DNA of 64,000 bases. Origin: Acidovorax sp. A79 (lineage in GTDB: Bacteria; Pseudomonadota; Gammaproteobacteria; Burkholderiales; Burkholderiaceae_C). The stretch spans positions 4,070,501-4,134,500 of the forward strand of contig NZ_AP028672.1 in the NCBI RefSeq assembly GCF_041154505.1. Reading direction: 5' to 3'. Numbering within the stretch: the first letter of the stretch is position 1; every line of letters starts with the position of its first letter. Shown piece after piece: positions 17,625 through 26,139 of the stretch. The notes beneath the pieces are model-generated. The model saw only the letters and a program-made list of their open reading frames with translations. It searched no databases and was not told where the DNA came from. Position numbers and translations under genes: made by a program.

Positions 17625-18632
17625 ATGACATCAAACTACCTGAACGTGCGTGAAGACTGGCTGGGCCAGCGCCGCGAAGAAGTGTTGGAGCCAGAGTTGG
17701 CCATTGTGGACGCTCACCATCATTTCTATGACCGGCCCGGCTGGACCTACCTGCGCGACGAATACATGACGGATGCCACGTCTGGCCACTCCGTAGAGGC
17801 CTCGGTGTACATGCAGGCGCTCACACGCTACCGAGACGGTGGCCCCGAGCACATGAGGCCTGTGGGTGAAACCGAGTACGTTGCTCAGACCACTGTGCCG
17901 CAGCCCGGCCAACCGCGGATCGCGCAAAGCATCGTGGGCTATGCAGACCTGCGCCGCGGTGCCAACGTGCGCGAAGTCTTGGAGGCTCATCAGGCAGCGG
18001 GCGAAGGCCGATTCCGCGGCGTTCGCCACCTCGCCACCTGGGATGCTGACAGCTCATTGGCAAACCCGCTGACCGCTGCTCCGCAAGGCTTGCTCGCAGA
18101 TACGGGCTATCGCAAAGGCTTGGCCGAAGTCGCTGCGCTCGGCCTCTCCTACGATGCTTGGCTGTTCTGGCCACAGCTCGGAGAGCTGATCGACGTGGCG
18201 GATGCGCTACCTGACCTGCCGATCATTCTGGACCACTGCGGCGGGATCGTACGCATCGGTGCATATGCGGATCGAGATGACGTCATCTGCACAGGATGGC
18301 GCGCGTCTTTGCACGAACTTGCACGCAGGCCCAACGTGTTCGTCAAGCTCGGCGGTCTGGGCATGCGCATCAACGGATTCGGCTTCGAGCAAGGCGCATT
18401 GCCGCCGTCCTCCGAAGAGCTTGCAGCCGCATGGCGCCCCTGGTTGCTGACCTGTATTGAGGCATTCGGCCCGCAGCGTTGCATGTTTGAAAGCAATTTC
18501 CCGGTGGACAAGGGTTCCTACAGCTATGTGAATGGCTGGAACGCCTTCAAGCGACTCACGCAGGGCTTCTCGGCCACCGAACGACAAGGGCTTTTTCAGA
18601 TGACAGCGCGCCGTGTGTACCGGCTCACCTGA
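17625..18632 (+). CDS. Amidohydrolase-2 family hydrolase
   Basis: 335 residues from ATG 17625 (GAGGGG upstream). TIM-barrel metal hydrolase: HxH metal motif in IVDAHHHFYDRPGW, ILDHCGG and the late FESNFPVDK aspartate. The family includes 2-pyrone-4,6-dicarboxylate lactonase and other enzymes opening lactones or decarboxylating aromatic and aliphatic acids. In this operon with a CoA-transferase and a citryl-CoA-lyase-like enzyme it may hydrolyse a lactone to a tricarboxylate, which is inference. Confidence 0.88.
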   Translation: MTSNYLNVREDWLGQRREEVLEPELAIVDAHHHFYDRPGWTYLRDEYMTDATSGHSVEASVYMQALTRYRDGGPEHMRPVGETEYVAQTTVPQPGQPRIAQSIVGYADLRRGANVREVLEAHQAAGEGRFRGVRHLATWDADSSLANPLTAAPQGLLADTGYRKGLAEVAALGLSYDAWLFWPQLGELIDVADALPDLPIILDHCGGIVRIGAYADRDDVICTGWRASLHELARRPNVFVKLGGLGMRINGFGFEQGALPPSSEELAAAWRPWLLTCIEAFGPQRCMFESNFPVDKGSYSYVNGWNAFKRLTQGFSATERQGLFQMTARRVYRLT

Positions 18633-18666
18633 CACCTTCATTTCAGTACACGCCCCAGGAGACTTC

Positions 18667-19626
18667 ATGAATCTACTTCCCCGTTTGGTCGGCGCTTGCG
18701 CCTTCGTCTTCGCTGTCGTTGCGCAAGCGCAGTCAGCGTATCCATCCCAGTCAATCAAGGTCATCGTTCCATTCCCGCCAGGCGGCGGCACAGATGCTGT
18801 CACGCGCATGGTGCTTGACAAGATTCGTGCCGGCACAGGATGGACGCTGATTGTGGAGAACAAAGCCGGTGCTGGCGGCAATATCGGCATGGACGCAGTT
18901 GCCAAAGCGGCACCAGACGGCTACACGCTGGGCATGGGGCAAACGGCCAACTTGGCCATCAACCCTTCGCTGTACGCAAAGATGCCCTACGACGCGGCTA
19001 AGGCGTTCGCTCCCATCGCCACGATTGCGGGCCAGGCAGTGGTGCTGGTGGTCAAGGCCGACTCTCACTACAAGACTTTGAAGGATCTGGTGAACGCCGC
19101 CAAGATCAAGCCGGACTCCTTGACCATGGCGTCTGCCGGCAATGGCACTGTGGGCCACCTGACCGGTGAAGTCTTTACCAAGCAGGTAGGCATCATCACC
19201 AGACATATCCCCTATAAGGGCGCTGGCCCCGCTACCACTGACCTGTTGGGCGGTCAGGTCGACTACTACTTCGCTACGCCGCAGACGGTCATCTCTTTCG
19301 TCAAGGCCGGCAAGCTGCGCGCGCTTGCTGTCAGCTCGGCCAAGCGCATGCCGGCGCTGCCTGACGTGCCCACCGTGGCCGAGAGCGGATTCGCCGGTTT
19401 TGACACCAGCGACTGGAAGATGCTGGTGGCGCCAGCAGGAACACCTCCGGCCATCGTGTCGCGCTTGCAAGCCGAGGTTGCCAAAGCTCTGTCGCTTCCA
19501 GACACCGTTGCCACTCTGATTGCAGAAGGCAGCGCGCCGGTCGGCGGCACCTCACAGGAGGCCGCCGCACTCCTCAAGGCCGAACAACAGCGTGTGGTGC
19601 GCACCAGAAACATCAAGCTCGATTGA
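18667..19626 (+). CDS. Tripartite tricarboxylate receptor (Bug family)
   Basis: 319 residues from ATG 18667 (AGGAG upstream). Signal peptide MNLLPRLVGACAFVFAVVAQ ending at AQA/QS. Bug hallmarks: SIKVIVPFPPGGGTDAVTR, VENKAGAGGNIG, APDGYTLGMG, IPYKGAGPATTDLLGGQVD and LPDVPTVAESGF. It binds a small carboxylate in the periplasm. No TctA/TctB membrane genes are nearby, as is usual for orphan Bug proteins. A second Bug gene follows 25 bases later. Confidence 0.94.
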   Translation: MNLLPRLVGACAFVFAVVAQAQSAYPSQSIKVIVPFPPGGGTDAVTRMVLDKIRAGTGWTLIVENKAGAGGNIGMDAVAKAAPDGYTLGMGQTANLAINPSLYAKMPYDAAKAFAPIATIAGQAVVLVVKADSHYKTLKDLVNAAKIKPDSLTMASAGNGTVGHLTGEVFTKQVGIITRHIPYKGAGPATTDLLGGQVDYYFATPQTVISFVKAGKLRALAVSSAKRMPALPDVPTVAESGFAGFDTSDWKMLVAPAGTPPAIVSRLQAEVAKALSLPDTVATLIAEGSAPVGGTSQEAAALLKAEQQRVVRTRNIKLD

Positions 19627-19651
19627 CCCCCGACTTCACTGGAGACGTCTC

Positions 19652-20623
19652 ATGAACATTGTCCGCATCCTGTCCGCTGCTGCCGCAGCCGTGACCTTTG
19701 CCGCCACCACCAACGCATTCGCGCAGTCCTTTCCTGTGCGGCCCATCACCATCGTCGTTCCCTACGCCGTCGGCGGCACGACCGATATCGTCGCGCGTCT
19801 TGCGACCAACCAGGTGGCCAACGGCCTGGGCCAGCCCTTCGTCGTAGACAACAAGGTCGGCGGCGGTGGGCTGATCGGCTGGGGAGCCGTTGCGCGGGCC
19901 GCGCCCGATGGCTACACGCTGCTGACGACTGAAATGTCCTTCACCATTGCTCCCGGCCTCCTACCCAAAATGCCCTTCGATGCGCAGAAGGGCTTCACGC
20001 ACATCATCACGGCAGCCTCCGCACCGCACGTTCTGGTAGTCAACCCGGGCTTGCCAGTGAAGACGGTGCAGGATTTCATCGGCCTGGCCAAAGCCAAACC
20101 CGGCACGATGAACTATGGCTCGGGCGGGAATGGAACGAACACGCACCTGGGTGGCGAATTGTTCAAGAGTGCTGCGGGCATCGATCTGACGCACATCCCA
20201 TACAAGGGCGCCGGCGCGGTCCTGACTGACCTGATGGCGGGCCAAGTGCAGGCCCTGGTTACTTCGTTGCCAACGGCGTTGCCTCACATCAAGTCGGGCA
20301 AGCTGCGCGCGCTTGTTGTCACGAGCGAGGCTCGTTCGCCCCTATTGCCCGACGTACCGTCTGCCAAGGAAGCGAGCCTGCCGAGGTTCGTGATGGATTT
20401 CTGGGTGGGCTTTGCGGCCCCCGCTGGCACACCACAGCCTGTCATCGACAAGCTGAACCAAGCGTTTTCCTCTGCGCTGAACTCCGAAGATGGCAAGCGG
20501 CGCTTGGCCGAACAGGGCCTGACGCCGGTTCTCAATACCCCCGCACAGGCGTCGCTGCTGGCTGCTTCCGAAATGAAGCGCTGGGCAGCTGTAGTGAAGT
20601 CGGCAAACATTAAGTCCGAGTAA
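19652..20623 (+). CDS. Second tripartite tricarboxylate receptor (Bug family)
   Basis: 323 residues from ATG 19652 (GGAGA upstream). Signal peptide up to NAFAQ, then PITIVVPYAVGGTTDIVARL, DNKVGGGGLIG, APDGYTLLTTE, IPYKGAGAVLTDLMAGQVQ and LPDVPSAKEA. A divergent paralogue of the preceding gene in the same operon; paired Bug receptors may bind different but related acids. Membrane partners must be encoded elsewhere. Confidence 0.94.
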   Translation: MNIVRILSAAAAAVTFAATTNAFAQSFPVRPITIVVPYAVGGTTDIVARLATNQVANGLGQPFVVDNKVGGGGLIGWGAVARAAPDGYTLLTTEMSFTIAPGLLPKMPFDAQKGFTHIITAASAPHVLVVNPGLPVKTVQDFIGLAKAKPGTMNYGSGGNGTNTHLGGELFKSAAGIDLTHIPYKGAGAVLTDLMAGQVQALVTSLPTALPHIKSGKLRALVVTSEARSPLLPDVPSAKEASLPRFVMDFWVGFAAPAGTPQPVIDKLNQAFSSALNSEDGKRRLAEQGLTPVLNTPAQASLLAASEMKRWAAVVKSANIKSE

Positions 20624-20632
20624 GGAACAGCC

Positions 20633-21835
20633 ATGGCCATCCAGCCCCTGCACGGCATTCGCGTGCTGGACCTGACCAACGTGTTGGCGGGGCCATTCGC
20701 TTGCCACCAACTGTCACATATGGGTGCCGACGTCATCAAGGTGGAAGCGCGGGAAACCGGCGACCTTGCCCGCCAACTTGGCGCTGATCCAGAGCTTAAC
20801 AAGGCCATGATGGGCGTGTCCTTCCTGGCGCAGAACCCGGGCAAGCGGTCCATCACACTGGACCTCAAGCACCCGAAAGGCAAGGAAGCGCTACGCCGCC
20901 TGGTGCGGACGGCTGATGTGCTGGTGGAGAACTACCGGCCCGGCGTGATGAAGCGCCTCGGATTGGGCTACGAAGAACTGTTGAAGGAGAACCCCAAGCT
21001 CATTTACTGCGCCATCTCGGGCTTCGGACAGAGCGGCCCACTGCGCGATCTTCCGGCCTACGACCAGATCATCCAGGGCATGTCCGGTATTATGAGCATC
21101 ACGGGCGCGCCGGAGAACGCGCCATACCGCGTGGGTTATCCGGTAGCCGACACCATCGGCGGCATCACGGCTGCTTTCGCTGTGGCTTCGGCGCTGGCCG
21201 ATCGCCATCGCACCGGCGGTGTGTTCATCGACGTGTCGATGCTCGAAGCCGCCATGGCCACCATGGGCTGGGCGGTGTCGAACCACTTGATCGCCGGCCG
21301 CGCGCCCCGGCCCCTTGGCAACGACAACGTGACCGCGAGCCCGTCTGGCACCTTCCGCACCGGCGATGGCCTGCTGAACATTGCGGCGAACAAGCAGGAG
21401 CAGTTCGAGGCCGTGTGCGACGCGCTAGGCCGTCCCGAGTGGAAGACCGACCCGCGCTTTGCGGAGCGCCAAGGCCGGCTCCAACACCGCGCCGCGCTCA
21501 AAGCGCTGGTGGAAGAAGCACTTGCCGCGAAGTCTGCCAACGATTGGTGGCAGGTGCTCAACAACGTGGGGGTGCCGGCGGGACCGGTGTACTCGGTGCC
21601 GCAGGCGTTGGAGCATCCGCAGATTGCCGAGCGCGGCATGGTAGGCACTTTCGACAACGTACCCGGCGTTGGCCGCGACATTCGGGTCGTGCGCACCGGC
21701 TTCAAGCTCAACGGGGAGGCGCCCACAGTCCCTACGCCACCGCCACGGCTTGGCGAGCACACGGCCGCCATCCTGACCGAACTCGGCTACTCGGAAGCCG
21801 AAATCCAGGCCCACATTCAGGAGAAAGTCGTATGA
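20633..21835 (+). CDS. Class III CoA-transferase (CaiB/BaiF family)
   Basis: 400 residues. Begins HGIRVLDLTNVLAGPFACHQL and contains the catalytic-aspartate region PAYDQIIQGMSG (D144), DVSMLEAAMA and late NNVGVPAGPVYSVPQ. Family members move CoA between organic acids through an aspartyl-CoA thioester. Its stop overlaps the next start (ATGA), coupling it to a citryl-CoA-lyase-like protein, so it probably makes the CoA ester of a di- or tricarboxylate that the lyase then cleaves. Confidence 0.94.
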   Translation: MAIQPLHGIRVLDLTNVLAGPFACHQLSHMGADVIKVEARETGDLARQLGADPELNKAMMGVSFLAQNPGKRSITLDLKHPKGKEALRRLVRTADVLVENYRPGVMKRLGLGYEELLKENPKLIYCAISGFGQSGPLRDLPAYDQIIQGMSGIMSITGAPENAPYRVGYPVADTIGGITAAFAVASALADRHRTGGVFIDVSMLEAAMATMGWAVSNHLIAGRAPRPLGNDNVTASPSGTFRTGDGLLNIAANKQEQFEAVCDALGRPEWKTDPRFAERQGRLQHRAALKALVEEALAAKSANDWWQVLNNVGVPAGPVYSVPQALEHPQIAERGMVGTFDNVPGVGRDIRVVRTGFKLNGEAPTVPTPPPRLGEHTAAILTELGYSEAEIQAHIQEKVV

Positions 21836-22662
21836 CCGTCGAAGACCCTCGCGTGCCCGACTGGTGGCGCACCTCCATCATCGAGATGCGCCCTGGCATG
21901 ATCCGCTACAGCGGCTACGCCATTGAAGACCTCATTGGCCGAACCAGCTTCGCGCAGATGATCTGGCTGATGACCCGTGGGGAATTACCCAGCGAGGGCC
22001 AGGGCCGGCTTCTAGACGCAGCACTCATGTCGGCGGTCGATCATGGACCGCAGGCACCCAGTATCGCCATCGCCCGCATGGCCGCCACCTGTGGTGTGGG
22101 CCTGAACAATGCCATGGCCTCGGCAGTCAACGTGCTTGGCGATGTGCATGGCGGGGCCGGTGAACAAGCTGTGGCGATGTACCAGGACATTGCGGCTCGT
22201 CAGGACACCGGGGCATCTCTTGCCGAGGCAGTGCGGGACGGTCTCGATGCGGCGATTGCCGAGCACGGCAAGTTCGTGTCAGGCTTCGGGCACCGCTTCC
22301 ACCCGGTCGACCCACGTGCTGCACCACTGCTGGCTCTGGTGGACGCGGCGGCAAGCGAGGGCACGGTTAGCGGGCGCTTCGCGAACATCGCACGGGGTGT
22401 GGAGGTCGAACTAGCCGCACGCAAGAACGGCCGGCGCATCCCGATGAACATCGACGGCGCCACTGCCGTGATCTACGCCGAGCTAGGATTCCCGGCACCG
22501 TTGGCGCGTGGCCTGTTCTGCCTCTCGCGCTCGGTGGGCATCCTGTCGCATGCATGGGAGCAGACAGGCCAGGGTGGGCGCAACAAGGGCCCCATTCCGC
22601 GCGACTACCTCTGGACCTATGACGGCCCGGCGCCGCGGGAAGTGCCCCGCCAAGAGGGCTGA
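21832..22662 (+). CDS. Citrate-synthase-fold citryl-CoA-lyase-like protein
   Basis: 276 residues, shorter than citrate synthase (about 430). The three catalytic positions are recognisable: H106 in DVHGGAGEQA, H154 in GFGHRFHPVDPR and D208 in NIDGATA. Short citrate-synthase-like proteins beside CaiB genes are annotated as citryl-CoA lyases; they would cleave a citryl-CoA-like ester to acetyl-CoA (or an analogue) and a keto acid. Translationally coupled to the CoA-transferase. Final product presumably enters central metabolism. The exact substrate is not determinable. Confidence 0.85.
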   Translation: MTVEDPRVPDWWRTSIIEMRPGMIRYSGYAIEDLIGRTSFAQMIWLMTRGELPSEGQGRLLDAALMSAVDHGPQAPSIAIARMAATCGVGLNNAMASAVNVLGDVHGGAGEQAVAMYQDIAARQDTGASLAEAVRDGLDAAIAEHGKFVSGFGHRFHPVDPRAAPLLALVDAAASEGTVSGRFANIARGVEVELAARKNGRRIPMNIDGATAVIYAELGFPAPLARGLFCLSRSVGILSHAWEQTGQGGRNKGPIPRDYLWTYDGPAPREVPRQEG

Positions 22663-22742
22663 GCCGCTTCACATCCGACAGTGCAACTGGGCGCCATGGA
22701 TGGCGAGGCGGCTGCTTGATCGAACCACTTCAAGGAGGAGAT

Positions 22743-22811
22743 ATGAAACAGAAAATCCAGACCGGCGCCCGCTTGGCAACCACAACACTGGCCCGCCCAA
22801 TAGCACTGTAA
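22743..22811 (+). pseudogene. Truncated gene start (22 codons)
   Basis: A strong ribosome site (AAGGAGG) precedes ATG 22743, but the frame ends after 22 codons (MKQKIQTGARLATTTLARPI...). The N-terminus resembles the start of a signal peptide. Probably the beginning of another operon gene, such as a receptor or porin, cut off by a rearrangement at about 22800. Confidence 0.4.
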
Positions 22812-22976
22812 CGCCGCAAGTTTTCCTTGGGCTTCATTGCGCTGCCTTATAGCGGCCAGTTCACGCGCCACCTTGTTGTCTTCGGCGCAAGTTGTTGGCT
22901 GCTCGGCCTGCGACTGCGTTATGACGATCTGCGTCTTGAGATTTTCGATAGCGCTCTTTTGGTTTGAGATCTGCAT
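22812..22976 (-). pseudogene. Helical protein fragment, unknown
   Basis: An open minus-strand frame with a protein-like, charged helical composition (MQISNQKSAIENLKTQIVIT, ARELAAIRQRNEAQGKLAAL) whose sense continues upstream to about 23050 without a clear start. It abuts the truncated operon gene. Looks like a piece of a coiled-coil protein, perhaps plasmid-borne; family not recognised. 22977-23262 holds nothing else identifiable. Confidence 0.25.
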
Positions 22977-23262
22977 TCTTGCAGCTTGAACTAGAACATT
23001 CTTGTCAATCTCCAGATCGCGGGGCTCGTTCTCTTTGAGCGCCTTCGCGCAGGGATGGGAAAGTGGCTGCTAGATCTTTGCCGAAGCTCAGCCGCTACCG
23101 TGTGAGATGTTCAATGTGGTGCGAGAACATCCCTGCTCGTGACCAGCTGGCTCCATGGATCTGCGCGAACTCCGTTGCCTTGGTACGATCCAAAGCGCAC
23201 GAAACGAAGAACCGAACCAAGAACAGATCCCCTGAGTGAAGAACCTGAGCTCCTCTATCTCG

Positions 23263-23469
23263 ATGAACCCGCACACTGCCAGGAATTGCTGCGGCTACTG
23301 TGGTGCCGCTAGCTACCACCGGGTGCTCGCACGCGATGACGCCGGAGTCATGCGCTACACCGAGGCCCTGCGTTGCACAGGTTGCGGTCGCAGATACGCC
23401 AACCTGCAGGTGTGGCGCCAAGGCGAGACACAAGAATCTACGACTCCTTCCGTTGCAAGTGCCGACTGA
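23263..23469 (+). CDS. Small zinc-ribbon protein
   Basis: 68 residues from ATG 23263 (a GTG at 23236 is an alternative). Two CxxC pairs, CGYCG near the start and CTGCG about 28 residues later, predict one zinc-ribbon. I associate similar small proteins (NPxTARNxCGYCGAASY) with accessory regions and integrative elements of Comamonadaceae. Function unknown. 100 bases upstream of an H-NS gene on the same strand. Confidence 0.6.
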   Translation: MNPHTARNCCGYCGAASYHRVLARDDAGVMRYTEALRCTGCGRRYANLQVWRQGETQESTTPSVASAD

Positions 23470-23569
23470 GCGTGCCTTGCCTCCGTTTCGCGTAGAGTGC
23501 TCCCTGTGCCTAAAACGGTCCTCACCGGGCCAAATCACAACACCCCAGCACTCACCCCAACGCATATCC

Positions 23570-23845
23570 ATGTCCAGCTACGCCGAACTCCTCGCCCAGA
23601 AAAAGCTCCTCGACGAACAAATCGCCAACGCCAAGAAGGCCGAGTCAGAGCAGGCCCTCCAAACCGTCCTGCAACTCGTTCAGGAATTTGGCTTCACGGC
23701 CCAGCAAGTCTTCCCCTGGAAGCCCCAGCCCAAGAAGGTCTCCGCCAAGTACCGGGATCCCGTCACCGGTGCCACCTGGTCCGGCCGAGGCAAGCCGCCA
23801 CAGTGGATTGCGGGCAAGGACCGTGCACCATTTGTGATTGCCTGA
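23570..23845 (+). CDS. H-NS-family nucleoid protein
   Basis: 91 residues from ATG 23570. N-terminal coiled coil (YAELLAQKKLLDEQIANAKK) for oligomerisation and a C-terminal DNA-binding domain with the H-NS signature KYRDPVTGATWSGRGKPPQW. Such proteins silence AT-rich or foreign DNA and are often carried by islands. Its position amid IS debris suggests an island-borne copy rather than the core one. Confidence 0.92.
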   Translation: MSSYAELLAQKKLLDEQIANAKKAESEQALQTVLQLVQEFGFTAQQVFPWKPQPKKVSAKYRDPVTGATWSGRGKPPQWIAGKDRAPFVIA

Positions 23846-24266
23846 TCTGTACTGAAAGGGAGCCCGGCAGTGTGGACGCACCGCCTGAGCTCCTGCCAGC
23901 TCACAGGGCGCCATGGCCTTCGCCCGGTGACAGTGCGAGTGCGTTAAGGACGAATTCACAGTCCAGCACCTCTTCCACCGTACGCGCCGACCACACCGCC
24001 CGGAGCTCCGCCGGTGTTGATCCACCCCGTAAACTAGACCCTGGTAGTCCCTCAAGCCCCATCGAGGATGCACCCGCGTATTCAGGACGAGGAGTCCGCA
24101 AGCCTCTGCGCACACTGCGTTGCCTGATCCATCCTCCACCGGTCTCCAAGGCCCCTCCACCCCATCCATTGAGGTGCAGGGCAGGGCTGTCTGACAGCTC
24201 CCCGTGGCGGATTCAACCGGTCGATGCAACACACTAACCACCGCCTAGGTGGAAGGAGTGTTGCAG
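23846..24266. other. Gap without recognisable genes
   Basis: Several short open frames occur on both strands but none resembles a known protein or has a convincing start. Probably rearranged DNA between the H-NS gene and the IS30 fragment. Confidence 0.4.
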
Positions 24267-24375
24267 ATGAAGCAGCGACCAAGAATCTACCAATATCCAG
24301 AAGGCGCTGATGTGGGAGCGCTGGAAACAAGGCTGGACGCTGCATGGGATCGGCAAGCTCTTCGCTCTATGTCGC
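24267..24375 (+). pseudogene. IS30-family transposase, frameshifted N-terminal scrap
   Basis: Starts MKQRPRIY in one frame and continues after a one-base shift as IQKALMWERWKQGWTLHGIG, the typical IS30 transposase N-terminus. Only about 35 codons survive before the sequence joins the decarboxylase pseudogene. Confidence 0.72.
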
Positions 24376-24385
24376 GCAAGGGATA

Positions 24386-24705
24386 CCGGCGTGCGCGCCG
24401 CATTCATCACCATTGCAAGGTAAGCGTAGTGGCCAACCACGCCAATCAGGTCGATGCAGCCCTGGTCGCCAAACATGGCAACGGTGCGCTCCCACGTTGG
24501 ATCCTGCACGTTCTGGGTTTCCAGGAGCTTCTTGCAGAGCCTCAGCTCGATGGAATTTCTCGAAGGTACTCGGCGAGACGTTGGGTGTGGTCCCATCAGT
24601 TCCGGGCTGCGCACTTCGCGGCCCATCGATGATCTCTTGCGCGATTGTTTTCTGCGCCGGCGACCACAGGTGCTCGAGAAGCAAGGGGAGCCGATCGCCG
24701 CTCAC
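24386..24705 (-). pseudogene. Carboxymuconolactone-decarboxylase-family pseudogene
   Basis: The N-terminal part (RLPLLLEHLWSPAQKTIAQE then IIDGPR) and the C-terminal part (KKLLETQNVQDPTWERTVAM then FGDQGCIDLIGVVGHYAYLA) of a CMD/AhpD-like protein lie in different minus-strand frames. There is a frameshift near 24610 and about 80-100 residues are missing in between, including the central helices that carry the active site. Abuts the IS30 scrap at its 3' end and the aminotransferase gene at its 5' end. Confidence 0.7.
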
Positions 24706-26048
24706 TATTCCGCTCCCTGGTTGACTTCGTAGAGCGCTTCAACGATGGAAAGGGAGAGAAGTTCCGTGATTCTTTCGATCTCAGACTCCGACACGATGAA
24801 CGGAGGCGCCAGCAGCACGTGGTCACCGTTCGCACCGTCAATTGTGCCGCTGCTCGGATACACGAGCAGACCGTTCGCCATGGCTCTCGCCTTGATTCGA
24901 GCGTGCAGGCGCGCATCTGGACTGAATGCTGCCTTCGTCTGCCTGTCGCGTACCAGCTCGACGCCCCAGAACAACCCCCGGCCGCGGATGTCCCCGACGT
25001 GCTCGTTATTTCCGAGGCGCTCGAGGAGGAGCCGCCTGAACAATGCGCCCCGATCCTCCACTTTTTGCAATAGTCCGTCGCGTTGGATCACTCTCTGGAC
25101 TGCAAGTGCCGCTGCAGCTGCCATCGGGTGACCTATGTAAGTGTGACCGTGCTGGAAGATTCCGCTCCCATGTCGCAGAGCATCGACGATCTTCGACTTG
25201 GCTAGGACCGCCCCAATCGGTTGGTACCCGCCACCGAGCCCCTTGGCCACGGTCAAGAGGTCAGGAACCACTCCTTCTTGTTCGATTGCGTGAAGCGTCC
25301 CCGTCCGCCCCATCCCGCACATAACCTCGTCTGCAATGAATAGGATGCCGTGACGGTCGCACAGTTCCCTGACACCAGCGAAATACCCGGGCGTGGGTGG
25401 CAAAGCGCCAGCTGTGGCGCCGACGACAGTTTCCGCGACAAATGCGATGACCTTCTCCGGGCCAATCTCCAAAAACTTGGACTCCAGCTCGGCGATCAAC
25501 CTGCTCGTGTATTGGTCCTGGCTCTCGGCGGCTAGTCGATCTCGATATTCATAGCACGGCGCCACGCGACCGACATCCATGAGGAGCGGGGAAAATTGAT
25601 TTCGCCTCCATTCGTTCCCGCCTACGGCAAGCGCACCCAATGTATTTCCGTGATAACTCTGGCGGCGGCCAACGAATGTCGTGCGCTGGGGTTCGCCGAT
25701 CTCGACGAAATACTGACGCGCGAGTTTCAATGCGGCTTCGACGGCTTCCGAGCCACCGGATACGAAGTAGACCTCATCGAGCCCGGCCGGGGCGTGTTTA
25801 ATCAGGTGTTCAGCAAGCTCCTCGCTGATGTCCGTTGTAAAGAAACTGGTGTGGGCATACGGGATGGAATCGACCTGCGCGTGCATCGCCGCCAGAACGT
25901 CGGGATGCCCATGCCCAAGACATGACACCGCAGCGCCGCCGGATGCATCGATGTAGCGCCGGCCTTGATTGTCGAAGATCTCAATGCCGCGGGCAGCGAC
26001 CGCCGTCGACGGGAGGCTGCGCAAAGAACGGTGAATGATTTTGCTCAA
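24705..26048 (-). CDS. Class III PLP-dependent aminotransferase
   Basis: 447 residues, full length for the omega-aminotransferase-like family. PLP lysine K269 in LTVAKGLGGGYQP, the DEVMCGMGRTG aspartate (D240), and FVSGGSEAVEAALKLARQYF that binds the cofactor phosphate. The reading frame begins at TTG 26048 (SKIIHRSL follows); no better ATG is close. It transfers an amino group from an omega-amino or alpha-amino acid to a keto acid. Last gene of the gamma-glutamyltransferase/peptide-ABC cluster and may transaminate an amine or amino acid released by the hydrolase; this is inference. Confidence 0.92.
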   Translation of the reverse strand: MSKIIHRSLRSLPSTAVAARGIEIFDNQGRRYIDASGGAAVSCLGHGHPDVLAAMHAQVDSIPYAHTSFFTTDISEELAEHLIKHAPAGLDEVYFVSGGSEAVEAALKLARQYFVEIGEPQRTTFVGRRQSYHGNTLGALAVGGNEWRRNQFSPLLMDVGRVAPCYEYRDRLAAESQDQYTSRLIAELESKFLEIGPEKVIAFVAETVVGATAGALPPTPGYFAGVRELCDRHGILFIADEVMCGMGRTGTLHAIEQEGVVPDLLTVAKGLGGGYQPIGAVLAKSKIVDALRHGSGIFQHGHTYIGHPMAAAAALAVQRVIQRDGLLQKVEDRGALFRRLLLERLGNNEHVGDIRGRGLFWGVELVRDRQTKAAFSPDARLHARIKARAMANGLLVYPSSGTIDGANGDHVLLAPPFIVSESEIERITELLSLSIVEALYEVNQGAE

Positions 26049-26139
26049 GTTGGTTCAACCTTAATATCAAAATACGAGTTCAAAAAGTGTTTCTGCCGCA
26101 ACGCCAGTCCGTAGAGCTTCGCGGCCTGCCTTCAGCCGC

